From positions 1-33,244 of the forward strand of contig JAIFND010000036.1 in assembly GCA_020047915.1 (NCBI GenBank): DNA of 33,244 nucleotides, read 5' to 3'. Shown here one piece after another: positions 23,132 through 31,642 of this stretch. The stretch comes from a bacterium. GTDB taxonomy: Bacteria; Planctomycetota; UBA11346. Position 1 is the stretch's first letter; each line of letters opens with the position of its first letter. The notes beneath the pieces were generated by a model. That model searched no databases and was not told the DNA's origin. It saw only the letters and a list, made by a program, of their open reading frames with translations. The position numbers were made by a program, and so were the translations under genes.

Positions 23132-23890
23132 ATGGCCGCTTGCCGGATCCTCGCCTTCCATCCCGAAGCCCCGCGCCAGGAGCCCTTGGACACCGGTTGG
23201 CGCACCCTGCCTGCCGTGTTGGTCGAGCGGCCGCAGGGCGGGTCCTGGCGTCTGGACTGCGCCGGCATGGCGCACCTGCAGGTCGAAGACAACCAGCTAT
23301 TGGCCGTACCGGCCGGTTGGCGGCACCGGCTGCGCACGCCCGGGGATCCGTGCATGACCAGCACCTGGTGCTATCTGCGCTGGCTCGATGACGCCGGTCA
23401 CCCCTGGCTGCTGCCGGGGCAGCCGGTGGTGCTGTCCGGAGCGCCGGCGGCGCTTATCGATCAGCTTGCACCAGGATCCACGGATGCCGACCAGGCCGCC
23501 CGCCTGGCGGCGGCCTGGAGCCTAGCCGCCGCGTTGTGTTCAGCTGCGCCTCCACGCAGCACGGAAGGCGATCCGCGCTGGCGCGACCTGCTGGCCTGGC
23601 TGCAGGCGCACCTGCACGAGCCGCTGGCGCGCCACGACCTGGCGCTGCAGACCGGGCTGTCGCCCTCGCGACTGCACGACTGGTGCGTCGCCGCCAGCGG
23701 CCTGGCCCCGATGCGCCTGCTCGCCCGGCTACGCATCGAACGCGCCCAGGAGTTGCTGCTGTGCTCCGACCTGCCGCTTGGGGTGATCGCCGAGCGCAGC
23801 GGACATGGCTCGCCCTACTGGTTCTCACGCGCCTTCCGCGCTGCCACCGGCCGCACCCCGAGCGCCTGGCGCTCCGCCCAGCGCCGCTGA
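23132..23890 (+). CDS. AraC-family transcriptional regulator
   Basis: A 252-residue AraC-type regulator with an N-terminal cupin-like sensor (QVEDNQLLAVPAGWRHRL) and a C-terminal pair of helix-turn-helix motifs (LARHDLALQTGLSPSRLHDW; GVIAERSGHGSPYWFSRAFR, followed by ATGRTPSAWR). The ATG at 23132 sits 118 bp from the divergent fusion gene. The frame stays open upstream to 22961, but that part overlaps the neighbouring coding region. It is followed on the same strand by the secreted CAZyme genes, so it may control both the fusion gene and the downstream block. The sensor domain is shorter than usual, about 120 residues. Confidence 0.88.
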   Translation: MAACRILAFHPEAPRQEPLDTGWRTLPAVLVERPQGGSWRLDCAGMAHLQVEDNQLLAVPAGWRHRLRTPGDPCMTSTWCYLRWLDDAGHPWLLPGQPVVLSGAPAALIDQLAPGSTDADQAARLAAAWSLAAALCSAAPPRSTEGDPRWRDLLAWLQAHLHEPLARHDLALQTGLSPSRLHDWCVAASGLAPMRLLARLRIERAQELLLCSDLPLGVIAERSGHGSPYWFSRAFRAATGRTPSAWRSAQRR

Positions 23891-24018
23891 CCGACGTCCT
23901 GCTCGCCGTCCCGTCCAGACCAACTGAGTCGTGCTACGGCGGCTGGCGTGCCGCATTCCGGTCGCAAGCTGACGCAAACCAGCCTCGCAGTCAGTCAGCT
24001 CGTCGCCATGCTCGCCTG

Positions 24019-27000
24019 ATGCCCTGCGCCCCGCGTGTACTCAGCCTCGTCACCGCCTGCGTCGGGATCGCCGCCGCCGAGCTGCAAGTCGGTCCGGGAC
24101 AGGCCTACGCCACCATCCAGGCCGCCGTCGAGGCCGCCGCCGCAGGCGACACCGTGACGGTGCATGCCGGGATCTACCGGGAAACGGTGGTCGGACGCAG
24201 CGGCCTGGTGCTGAGCGCCGCAGTCGACGGCCAGGGCGGTTATGCGGCGGCGACGATCACCACCGCCGACCGGGTGGTCGGGTGGGAGCCGGCCAACCTC
24301 CCCGACCGGCCCGGGGTCTATGTCGCCAGCGTCGCGTCGGCGCGCGGCCTGGGCAACGGCATGCTCTTCGCCGACGGCGAGCTGCAGGTGCCGGCGCGCT
24401 GGCCCAACGTCACGCCCGCGCGACTGGTGGCCATACGCAACGCCGACAAGGCCTGCGCGACGGCCGGCAGTTCGACGATCAGTGGCGGCGTGGTGACCAC
24501 GCCCAGCCCCACCGCCGGGTGGTACGAGGTGGCCGGCCTTCCGCAGGTCGATTGGTCCGGGGCCCGGATCAGCTACCTGCCCGGGGCGATGTGGTTCTTC
24601 CACAGTGCTCCGGCGAGCGTCAACACGACTACCGGTCACATCTCCTTCAACGGCACCTTCGATACTGCGCACACCTTCTGCCAGGCCGGCAACTACCTGT
24701 ACCTGTGGGGCGTGCTGGCGGCGCTCGATGCCGAGCACGAGTGGTTCCACGATGCGACCGCCGGCAAGCTGTACTACTGGGCGCCGGGCGGCGTGGATCC
24801 GGACACCATGGACGTCGGCCTGCGGACACGCGAGTTCACCCTCGACCTGGGGGGATGCAGCGGCGTCACCGTGCGCGGCCTGCGCCTGCTGGGCGGACCC
24901 TGGCGCAGCACCCTGACCACCTCCAACTGCACCTTCTCCGACCTCACGGTGCGCGCCGTCAACCACCGCGAGGATGCCGAGACCAACCAGAACAGCGCGA
25001 TCGGATCCGAGGATTCGCTGACCCTGAACGGCGATGACAACCTGATCGCCGATTGCGACCTCGGCGTGGCCGGCCGCACCATGCTGGCGATCAGCGGCAG
25101 GCGCAACACGGTGCGCAACAACCTGATCCACCACGTCGGTTACCTCGGCCCCGGCTGTGCGACCGAGCACCTCTACGGCATCCTCGGGCGGCCGGCGAAC
25201 ACCGGCGGCGCCGATCGCAACCTGCTGGTCGGCAACACCATCCACACCGGCAGCTACATCCTGGTCAACGCCCCCTCGGCGATGGACGTGCTGTCGAACG
25301 AGGTGTTCAACAGCCACCTCCAGGGCGCCGACGTCGGGGCGATCTCGGCCTGGGGCACCAACGGCCGCGACAGCGTGATCGCCTGGAACCTGGTGCATGA
25401 CAACGTTGGCCTCAACGACGACAGCCGGCGCTGGTACGGCGGCAACGCGATCTATCTCGACAATGGCACCAGCGACTACCTGATCCACCACAACGTCACC
25501 TGGAACTCGACCCGCCACGGCATCATGATCATGGCGCATGTGAAGGCCGGGGTGCCGAACCAGCAGGCGACAACCTCCGACCGCCGGGTCATGGCCAACA
25601 CCGTGCACGGCACCATCGGCAGCGCCGACGAGACCCTGGTCGGAACGTCGTTCCGCTCGAACCTGAGTCGGACGATCAGTCTCGGCAGCAACATCGACGC
25701 GGCAGGCAATGCCACCTACGGCAATGACGACCCGCGCTGGCTCGACGCCGCTGCGCACGACTACCGGCTGCGCAGCTCCTCGCTGGCGATCGACGCCGGC
25801 GTCGCGGTCGCAGGCATCAACACCCCCGGCAGCGGGTCGGCCCCCGATGCCGGAGCCTACGAAGGCGACAGCGCCAGCTGGGTGGCGGGGGCCACGATCA
25901 CGGCCCGGCAGCTGGCTGGTCTCGTCGTGTTGATCAGCAGCGATGCGGCAGGCGTCCTGACGGCGACCATCACCGGCCTGCCCGAGGGCCGCAAGCTGCC
26001 GGACACCTTCCGCCTGCGCATCGGCACGCAGGTGGTCGGCGGCTTCGTCAGCCGCATCGATCCCGCGACCCTGGCCACCACCGCGCGGCTGGACTCGATC
26101 CCGGCGGTGCCAGGACGCAGCGGGGTGCAGGATCTGGCGACCTCGTTGGATGGCGGCTCGTGGAATACGGCAGGCAGCGCCGACGTGTCCGGCCTGTCGA
26201 TCAACGGCGTCAGCCTGTCGGGCGGCACACTGACCGTGCTCGGCAGCCACTTCGCTGCCACCCAGCCAGTGGTGCACAGCCGCCAGGTCACCATCGCCAA
26301 CGCCTCGGGCACGGTGTGCTACAACCACCCGGTGCTGATCACCCTGGACACCGCCGCGCTGGTCGCGGCCGGCCAGGTCGATGCATCTCTCGCCAACCTG
26401 CGCTTCGCCGACGCCGACGGTGACATTCCCTTCTGGATCGAACGCGGCGCTGGCACCACGCAGACGCGCATCTGGCTCAACGCACCACGCCTCGCCAGCG
26501 ACAGCAACGTCTTCACCATGACCTACGGCCCGGCACGCGGTCTGACCCAGGCCAGCGACGGGGCGGCGACCTTCTCGTGGTTCGACGATTTCGCCGATGG
26601 CGCCTTCCCCACCGGAACCGGCCAACCGTGGTACATCCGCGACAGCGGACTGACCTCGGTGAGCGAATCCGCCGGCCGGCTGACCATCGCGACCAGCGGC
26701 ATGGCGACCGGCAGCGTCTACACGATGCAGGGCATCGCCACCAACGGCGTCTACTTCCCCGGTTGGCCTAGCGGCGGGTATGCCATCGAGTCGCGGGTGT
26801 GGTTCACCCCAGAGGATGCTGCCGCCAAGGCGATGTTCGGCGGCCACGACGGCACTCTGGCCCTGTTCGGCATGGATGGGGTGCCCGACATCGGCTACTC
26901 GGGCGCCGGCACGGTTTTTGTTGGCGAAAATGCCAGCTCGCTGTCAGGCTCCTTCGCGGATCGCGTGGTCGGCATCGCCACGGTGCCGACCGCTGGCGGC

Positions 27001-27495
27001 CAGACCACGCAGCGCTGGCTGGAGGACGGCGTGGTCAAGGCCGAGCGTAGCGGCATCACCAGCAACGAACGCGGCTACTTCATGGCGGCCACCGGGGTGC
27101 AGGCCGATGGCTACACCATGCTGCTCGACGACCTGCGCATCCGGCGCTACGTGCATCCCGAGCCGGTGCCCAGCCTCGCCGCCACGGCGACGACCACCGG
27201 CGGAGGTCTGCAGGTCCTGGTCGATGGACAGGCGTGCAGCGGGGTGGTGCGCGACAGCTCTGGCCAACTGCGTGCCGTGCTCCCCACGGGCATCAGCGCG
27301 CCCTTCACCGTGCGCGTGATCGATACGCAGGGCAACGAGGCGGTCTGGAGCGGTCAGCCGGCCCAGGGCGCCAGCCCGGCCGCGGCGACGGACGGCGGCG
27401 GCGGTTGCGGCGGTGGCGTCCTTGGACTGGCCCTGCTGCTGCTGTTCGCCGGCGTGGCGCAATCTGGCCGCAGCCTGACGCAACGCCCCTGCTGA
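24019..27495 (+). CDS. Secreted beta-helix protein, DUF2341, C-terminal sorting tail
   Basis: A 1158-residue exported protein. A signal peptide (MPCAPRVLSLVTACVGIAAA) is followed by a right-handed parallel beta-helix (about 20-600) opening VGPGQAYATIQAAVEAA like pectate-lyase and DUF1565 proteins, with many N-x-x-x-N-N turns (RNNLIHHVG, GNTIHTGS, HHNVTWNS). A DUF2341-like domain begins near 754 (RQVTIANASGTVCYNHPVLIT), followed by a LamG-like sheet (about 850-1045) opening WFDDFADGAFPTGTG. The end is Gly/Cys-rich (GGGGCGGGVLG, about 1125) plus a hydrophobic helix and a basic tail, resembling CTERM surface-sorting signals. The helix fold suggests a lyase or glycosidase on an acidic or substituted polysaccharide; catalytic residues are not assignable. 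The longer open frame before 24019 overlaps the regulator gene. Confidence 0.82.
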   Translation: MPCAPRVLSLVTACVGIAAAELQVGPGQAYATIQAAVEAAAAGDTVTVHAGIYRETVVGRSGLVLSAAVDGQGGYAAATITTADRVVGWEPANLPDRPGVYVASVASARGLGNGMLFADGELQVPARWPNVTPARLVAIRNADKACATAGSSTISGGVVTTPSPTAGWYEVAGLPQVDWSGARISYLPGAMWFFHSAPASVNTTTGHISFNGTFDTAHTFCQAGNYLYLWGVLAALDAEHEWFHDATAGKLYYWAPGGVDPDTMDVGLRTREFTLDLGGCSGVTVRGLRLLGGPWRSTLTTSNCTFSDLTVRAVNHREDAETNQNSAIGSEDSLTLNGDDNLIADCDLGVAGRTMLAISGRRNTVRNNLIHHVGYLGPGCATEHLYGILGRPANTGGADRNLLVGNTIHTGSYILVNAPSAMDVLSNEVFNSHLQGADVGAISAWGTNGRDSVIAWNLVHDNVGLNDDSRRWYGGNAIYLDNGTSDYLIHHNVTWNSTRHGIMIMAHVKAGVPNQQATTSDRRVMANTVHGTIGSADETLVGTSFRSNLSRTISLGSNIDAAGNATYGNDDPRWLDAAAHDYRLRSSSLAIDAGVAVAGINTPGSGSAPDAGAYEGDSASWVAGATITARQLAGLVVLISSDAAGVLTATITGLPEGRKLPDTFRLRIGTQVVGGFVSRIDPATLATTARLDSIPAVPGRSGVQDLATSLDGGSWNTAGSADVSGLSINGVSLSGGTLTVLGSHFAATQPVVHSRQVTIANASGTVCYNHPVLITLDTAALVAAGQVDASLANLRFADADGDIPFWIERGAGTTQTRIWLNAPRLASDSNVFTMTYGPARGLTQASDGAATFSWFDDFADGAFPTGTGQPWYIRDSGLTSVSESAGRLTIATSGMATGSVYTMQGIATNGVYFPGWPSGGYAIESRVWFTPEDAAAKAMFGGHDGTLALFGMDGVPDIGYSGAGTVFVGENASSLSGSFADRVVGIATVPTAGGQTTQRWLEDGVVKAERSGITSNERGYFMAATGVQADGYTMLLDDLRIRRYVHPEPVPSLAATATTTGGGLQVLVDGQACSGVVRDSSGQLRAVLPTGISAPFTVRVIDTQGNEAVWSGQPAQGASPAAATDGGGGCGGGVLGLALLLLFAGVAQSGRSLTQRPC

Positions 27496-27516
27496 CGCGG
27501 CCGGGCCGGCGGCTAG
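27479..27516 (+). promoter_or_regulatory. Candidate promoter element before GH-A gene
   Basis: CGCAACGC at 27479-27486 lies 26 nt before CTAG at 27513-27516, ten bases ahead of the ATG at 27526. The same pair with 25-nt spacing precedes the secreted protein gene at 31643. The CTAG can form a -10-like TAGCCT. Part of the first box overlaps the end of the previous gene. It is a weak call, based on two copies. Confidence 0.3.
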
Positions 27517-27525
27517 CCTGGATGC

Positions 27526-30147
27526 ATGCGCTCCCTCGCCCTCGCCCTGCTCGCCTGCTGCTCGCTGACGGCCGCAGACGAGTTGTGGAAGCACGACTTC
27601 GACAGCCCCGAGGCCTTTGCCGCCCTGCCGCCCAATCCCGAGTCGCCCAGCGTGCTGAGCGGGGTCTTCCCGCTGGCCTGGACCGAGGACTCGCGTTGGC
27701 GAGGCGCCGAGGCGGTGATCGACTACCAGCGCCTCACCGAGCACGCCTTCGCCGGCAGCGGCTCGTTCCAGATCGACGTGCGCGCAGTGCACCACGGCCG
27801 GGCCCAGGCCAACATCGACGGCCTGCGCATGGACGGCTCGCGCTTCCATCGCATCCGCCTGGCGGTGCGCAGCCCGAACAACAGCAGTTGCACCATCGCC
27901 ATGAGCATGGCCCACCCGCCCTGGCAGCACCACTGGGAGCAGCGTCTGGACGCCGGCCCCGAGTGGAGCGTGCGCGAGTTCCTGGTACCGCCCACCGCCA
28001 CCGATCCGCAGGCCCGGCTGATGCTGATCTTCGACCGGCCAACGCTGCTGCAGCTCGACGATTTCTCGGTCACCCGCCTGACCCGCGACGAGCTGAACCT
28101 CCCGCCGCCGCCCCAGGGCAACCTGCTGCGCCTCGGCTCGTTCCCGCTCGGCGTGGTCAGTCCATGGGTCCTGGAACCGGGCGAACGCGAGGCCGAGGAT
28201 GTCGCCGTCGATGCCGCTATGCCCGGCCCCAGCGGCCAGAGCGCCCTGCGCCTCGCCGTGGTGCAGCGCGGCGATCGGCCGATCCAGCAGCTGAGCTCCC
28301 CCTTCGTCGGCAGTCCTGGCGAGGCGCACACCTTCAGCGTGTGGCTGCGCTCGGACACGCCCGGCCAGCTGGTGCACCTGCGCATGGGGCCGCCCGAGCA
28401 GGAGCTGTGGCGCGAACCGTGGCAGGCGAACGCGGCGCTGACCCGCGAATGGCGGCAGTACACGCTGACCGCCACCCTGCCCTACAACCCCAGCGGACAC
28501 TACCTGGCGCGGCTCACCACCCACGCGGTCGGTACCGTGTGGGTCGATGGCGCGCGGGTCGAGGTCGGGACGACGGCCGGGGCCGGGACGGCCGATCCGC
28601 CCGAGCTGGCGCTGCGCCCCGGCCTGCCCACCGGCGTGGCCTTCGCGGACGAGGCGCTGCCGCTTGAACTGCTGGCCTACGGTCCGGGAGCGGCGCAGGC
28701 CAGCGCCCTGCGCCTGAGCCTGCTCGACCAGGACGAGCGCACGCGTGCTGTCGGCTCGTTCCCGATCACCGCCGGCCAGACGCTGCGCCTGGCCATCCCG
28801 CCCGGCGACGAGCGCCCCTTCGGCAGCTACGTGGTGACGGCGCAGCTGCTCGACGCAGCCGGCGCCACGCTCGGCCGTCCGGCCGAGACCGCCCTGGCTC
28901 GCGTGCGCACGCCGCGCGGCTACGACCGTCTCCTGCCCGACTCGCCCTTCGGCATCCACATCACGCCCACCGAGCGCATGGCGGCGATGGCGCGCGCCCT
29001 CGGCTTCACCTGGGTGCGCGAGTTCCAACTGGGCTGGTCGGGCATCCAACGCAGCGAAGGCTACGACTTCAGCGCCACCGACCGCCGCATCGACACCTAC
29101 CGCCGCCACCGGTTGCAGGTCTTGGGCGTGCTGGGCAACGTGCCGCGTCGCTACAGCGCGGCGCCTGAATCCTTCAAGGGCTGGAACGTCGGCTGCTTCC
29201 CGCCCAAGGACCAGGAGGCGCTGGAGGCGTGGCAGGCCTACGCCCGCGGCATGGCGGTGCGCTACGGCGCCACGGTGCGCGACTGGGAGACCTGGAACGA
29301 GCCCTTCCTGCCCGGCTTCCTCATCGGCTCGCTCGACGAGAAGGGCAAGCCGCAGCACGGCTCGCCCGCGTCCTTCGTCGCCCTGCACCGCGCCGCCGCC
29401 GCCGGCCTGCGCTCGGCCGGCTTCCCGGTCCGCGTGCTGTGGAACACCGGCGGCCATGTCGATCCGACGTGGGAGCGCGCCGCCGCCGAACTCGGGGCCT
29501 TCGAGCACTGCGACGCGATCAGCTACCACCACTACCTGCGCAGCCCGCTCGGCTTCGCCGGCGACGCGATCGACAAGCAGATCACCGATGTGCGAGCCCT
29601 GCTCGCCGGGCGTCCCATGGCCATCCTCAACAGCGAGGGCGGCAATGCCGGCAACGTCAGCAACCCCTACCCGCAGCAGGCGCCCTACGGCCGCCGCAGC
29701 AATGACCGCGAATGGGCCGACTGGTGGACGCGCTACTACCTGTCCACCCTGGCCAACGGGTCGGAGCGTTTCTTCGCCTACACCTTCTATGGCTATGGCG
29801 CCTGGCAGATGCGCTACGACATGCTCAACCAGGACGGCAGCGTGTCGTTCTGCGCCGTGGCGATCAGCAATCTCGCCTGGCACATCGAGGGGCTGCGCTT
29901 CGCCGCCCGCAGCGAACCCGTCCCCGGCCTGACCGCCTTCGCCTTCCAGGGCGCCGACCGCGCAGCCGTGGCGCTGGCCGGCAAGGGCACGCAGCGCCTG
30001 CGCCTCGCCTCCCTGCCCGAGGGCTGGGCCGCCCGCGACCTGTTCGGCAACCAGCTGGCGCTGCCCGCCGCCTGCGGCGGCGAGGTGGTGCTGCTGCTCG
30101 GCCCGCCCGCCGGACTGCCCCAGGCCCTGGCCGGCCTCACGCCCTGA
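27526..30147 (+). CDS. Secreted clan GH-A glycoside hydrolase (GH39-like)
   Basis: An 873-residue exported enzyme. The signal peptide MRSLALALLACCSLTAA probably ends before Asp-Glu. Two carbohydrate-binding-like beta-sandwiches occupy about 20-180 and 200-345, and a further beta-rich domain lies at about 355-460. The catalytic (beta/alpha)8 barrel runs from about 465 to 790: TWVREFQLGWSGIQ, the acid/base motif DWETWNEP with Glu592, SYHHYLRSP, and the strand LNSEGG with nucleophile candidate Glu704. The spacing and the W-N-E-P motif fit retaining clan GH-A enzymes related to GH39/GH5; the exact family is not certain. It is followed after 7 nt by the BNR-4 gene, so the two are likely co-transcribed. 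Likely beta-xylosidase-type or related activity outside the cytoplasm. Confidence 0.8.
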   Translation: MRSLALALLACCSLTAADELWKHDFDSPEAFAALPPNPESPSVLSGVFPLAWTEDSRWRGAEAVIDYQRLTEHAFAGSGSFQIDVRAVHHGRAQANIDGLRMDGSRFHRIRLAVRSPNNSSCTIAMSMAHPPWQHHWEQRLDAGPEWSVREFLVPPTATDPQARLMLIFDRPTLLQLDDFSVTRLTRDELNLPPPPQGNLLRLGSFPLGVVSPWVLEPGEREAEDVAVDAAMPGPSGQSALRLAVVQRGDRPIQQLSSPFVGSPGEAHTFSVWLRSDTPGQLVHLRMGPPEQELWREPWQANAALTREWRQYTLTATLPYNPSGHYLARLTTHAVGTVWVDGARVEVGTTAGAGTADPPELALRPGLPTGVAFADEALPLELLAYGPGAAQASALRLSLLDQDERTRAVGSFPITAGQTLRLAIPPGDERPFGSYVVTAQLLDAAGATLGRPAETALARVRTPRGYDRLLPDSPFGIHITPTERMAAMARALGFTWVREFQLGWSGIQRSEGYDFSATDRRIDTYRRHRLQVLGVLGNVPRRYSAAPESFKGWNVGCFPPKDQEALEAWQAYARGMAVRYGATVRDWETWNEPFLPGFLIGSLDEKGKPQHGSPASFVALHRAAAAGLRSAGFPVRVLWNTGGHVDPTWERAAAELGAFEHCDAISYHHYLRSPLGFAGDAIDKQITDVRALLAGRPMAILNSEGGNAGNVSNPYPQQAPYGRRSNDREWADWWTRYYLSTLANGSERFFAYTFYGYGAWQMRYDMLNQDGSVSFCAVAISNLAWHIEGLRFAARSEPVPGLTAFAFQGADRAAVALAGKGTQRLRLASLPEGWAARDLFGNQLALPAACGGEVVLLLGPPAGLPQALAGLTP

Positions 30148-30154
30148 GACCGGC

Positions 30155-31555
30155 ATGAGGCACTTCGGCGAGGACCCCGCATCCGGCAAGCGCATGCCCC
30201 GCCCCGGCGAGCAGGCCGGCTTCTGCAGCACGGCCGACGGCTACCGCGGGGCGTGGCATGCCCAGCCCCCGCACTCGGCGCATGGCTTCAAGTATTCCGG
30301 CGGACTCGGCACCTACTGCTCGAGCCATGCGCCGATGGCGGTGTACGCCCCGGCGGTGGACACGACCTTCTTCTGCTGGGGCGGGATGGCCCCGGCGCAG
30401 TCGGCGCGGCCACGCAACTGGGATTTCTGCCCCGGGCAGCAACTGCACATGGTCTCCTGCCTGGACCATCGCACCGGCCGCGTCCCGCGTCCGACCCTGC
30501 TGTTCGACAAGTACTGCGCCGACACCCACGATAACCCGGTGATCGCCCTCGACGAGGCCGGGCATATCTGGATCTTCTCGCCCTCGCATGGCCCCTGGAC
30601 CACGCCGTCGTTCATCCACCGCAGCGTCGAGCCCTACGCCATCGACCGCTTCGAGACGGTCGCCGAAGGGCTGTTCGCCTACCCCCAGCCGTGGGTCCTG
30701 CCGGGCCTGGGCTTCGCCTTCCTCCACGCCCGCTACCAGGATGGGCGCATGCTGCACATCCAGCGCAGCCGGGATGGGCGGGCCTGGTCGGCGCCGCAGC
30801 CGTTGATGGGCATCCAGCAGGGGCACTACCATATCTCGGGCGTGCACGGCACGACCATCGGCCTCGCCTGCAACATGCACCCCGACCAGGGTGGCCTCGA
30901 CGCGCGCACCAACCTCTACTACCTGACCAGCCGCGATGGCGGGCAGACCTGGCAGACGATCACCGGGACCGTCCTGGACGTCCCGCTGCGCGAGGTCAGG
31001 AATCCAGCGCTGGTGCGCGACATGCAGGAGACCGGAACGCTGGTCTACCTCATGGATCTCGCCTTCGACGCCGACGGTCATCCGGCCATCCTCTACCTCA
31101 CGGCGCGTTCACCCGTCCCGGGCCCGCAGGACGGGCCGCGCCGCTGGATGGTGACGCGCTGGGACGGCTCGGCCTGGCACGACAGCCAGGTGACCACCTC
31201 GCAGAGCAACTACGACTGCGGATGCCTGCTCATCGACGGCGCCGACTGGCGCATCATCGGGCCGAGCGCCGACGGCCCGCAGCCCTACGGCCCGGGCGGC
31301 GAGATGGTGTTGTGGCGTTCGGAGGATGCCGGGCGGACCTGGCGCTGCGCCCGCCAGATGACCTCCGGTAGCGAGGCCAACCACACCTACGCCCGGCGCG
31401 TGATCGGCGGCCATCCCGGCTTCGCCGCCCTGTGGGCCGATGGCGACACCACGACGTTCTCGCAGTCCTTCCTGTATTTCAGCGACCGGGACGGTCGCGT
31501 CTTCCGCCTGCCGCCCTGCATGACCGGCGACAGCGCGCGGCCCGAAGAGGTCTGA
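30155..31555 (+). CDS. BNR-4-like beta-propeller protein
   Basis: A 466-residue protein resembling the BNR-4 group, seven-bladed propellers that include ulvan lyases (PL24/PL25 relatives). Features are FKYSGGLGTYCSSHAPMAVY and TFFCWGG near the front, Asp-box-like turns (RDGRAWSAP, RDGGQTWQT, EDAGRTWRC) and many aromatics. The catalytic residues of the lyases cannot be placed with confidence, so a lyase, a hydrolase or a lectin role are all open. Unlike both neighbours there is no signal peptide: the protein begins MRHFGEDPASGKRMPRPGE. It starts 7 nt after the GH-A gene. If cytoplasmic, it would act on imported oligomers; a missed upstream start is unlikely because the gap is so short. Confidence 0.75.
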   Translation: MRHFGEDPASGKRMPRPGEQAGFCSTADGYRGAWHAQPPHSAHGFKYSGGLGTYCSSHAPMAVYAPAVDTTFFCWGGMAPAQSARPRNWDFCPGQQLHMVSCLDHRTGRVPRPTLLFDKYCADTHDNPVIALDEAGHIWIFSPSHGPWTTPSFIHRSVEPYAIDRFETVAEGLFAYPQPWVLPGLGFAFLHARYQDGRMLHIQRSRDGRAWSAPQPLMGIQQGHYHISGVHGTTIGLACNMHPDQGGLDARTNLYYLTSRDGGQTWQTITGTVLDVPLREVRNPALVRDMQETGTLVYLMDLAFDADGHPAILYLTARSPVPGPQDGPRRWMVTRWDGSAWHDSQVTTSQSNYDCGCLLIDGADWRIIGPSADGPQPYGPGGEMVLWRSEDAGRTWRCARQMTSGSEANHTYARRVIGGHPGFAALWADGDTTTFSQSFLYFSDRDGRVFRLPPCMTGDSARPEEV

Positions 31556-31584
31556 TCCACTGACGCATTCGCGTCGGCATCCGT

Positions 31585-31621
31585 CGCAACGCGCCGGTGT
31601 CCCCATCTGGCGATCCGCTAG
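31585..31621 (+). promoter_or_regulatory. Candidate promoter element before beta-sandwich gene
   Basis: CGCAACGC (31585-31592) and CTAG (31618-31621) are separated by 25 nt, as upstream of the gene at 27526. CTAGAGT gives a -10-like TAGAGT about 20 nt before the ATG at 31643. A ribosome site AAGGAA follows. The 87-bp gap from the preceding gene fits an independent promoter. Confidence 0.35.
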
Positions 31622-31642
31622 AGTGCGTACAAGGAACCGATC

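Noticed and set aside
23536-24018. An N-terminal extension of the beta-helix protein
   Set aside because: The in-frame extension overlaps the AraC-type gene in another frame, and the signal peptide begins at 24019.
23995-26847. A 950-codon minus-strand open frame opposite the beta-helix gene
   Set aside because: The composition is that of a reversed coding frame, and no family motif or ribosome site is seen.
26944-30231. A 1095-codon minus-strand open frame opposite the GH-A gene
   Set aside because: It is Gly/Ala/Arg/His-rich without motifs and is fully antisense to a gene with signal peptide and catalytic motifs.
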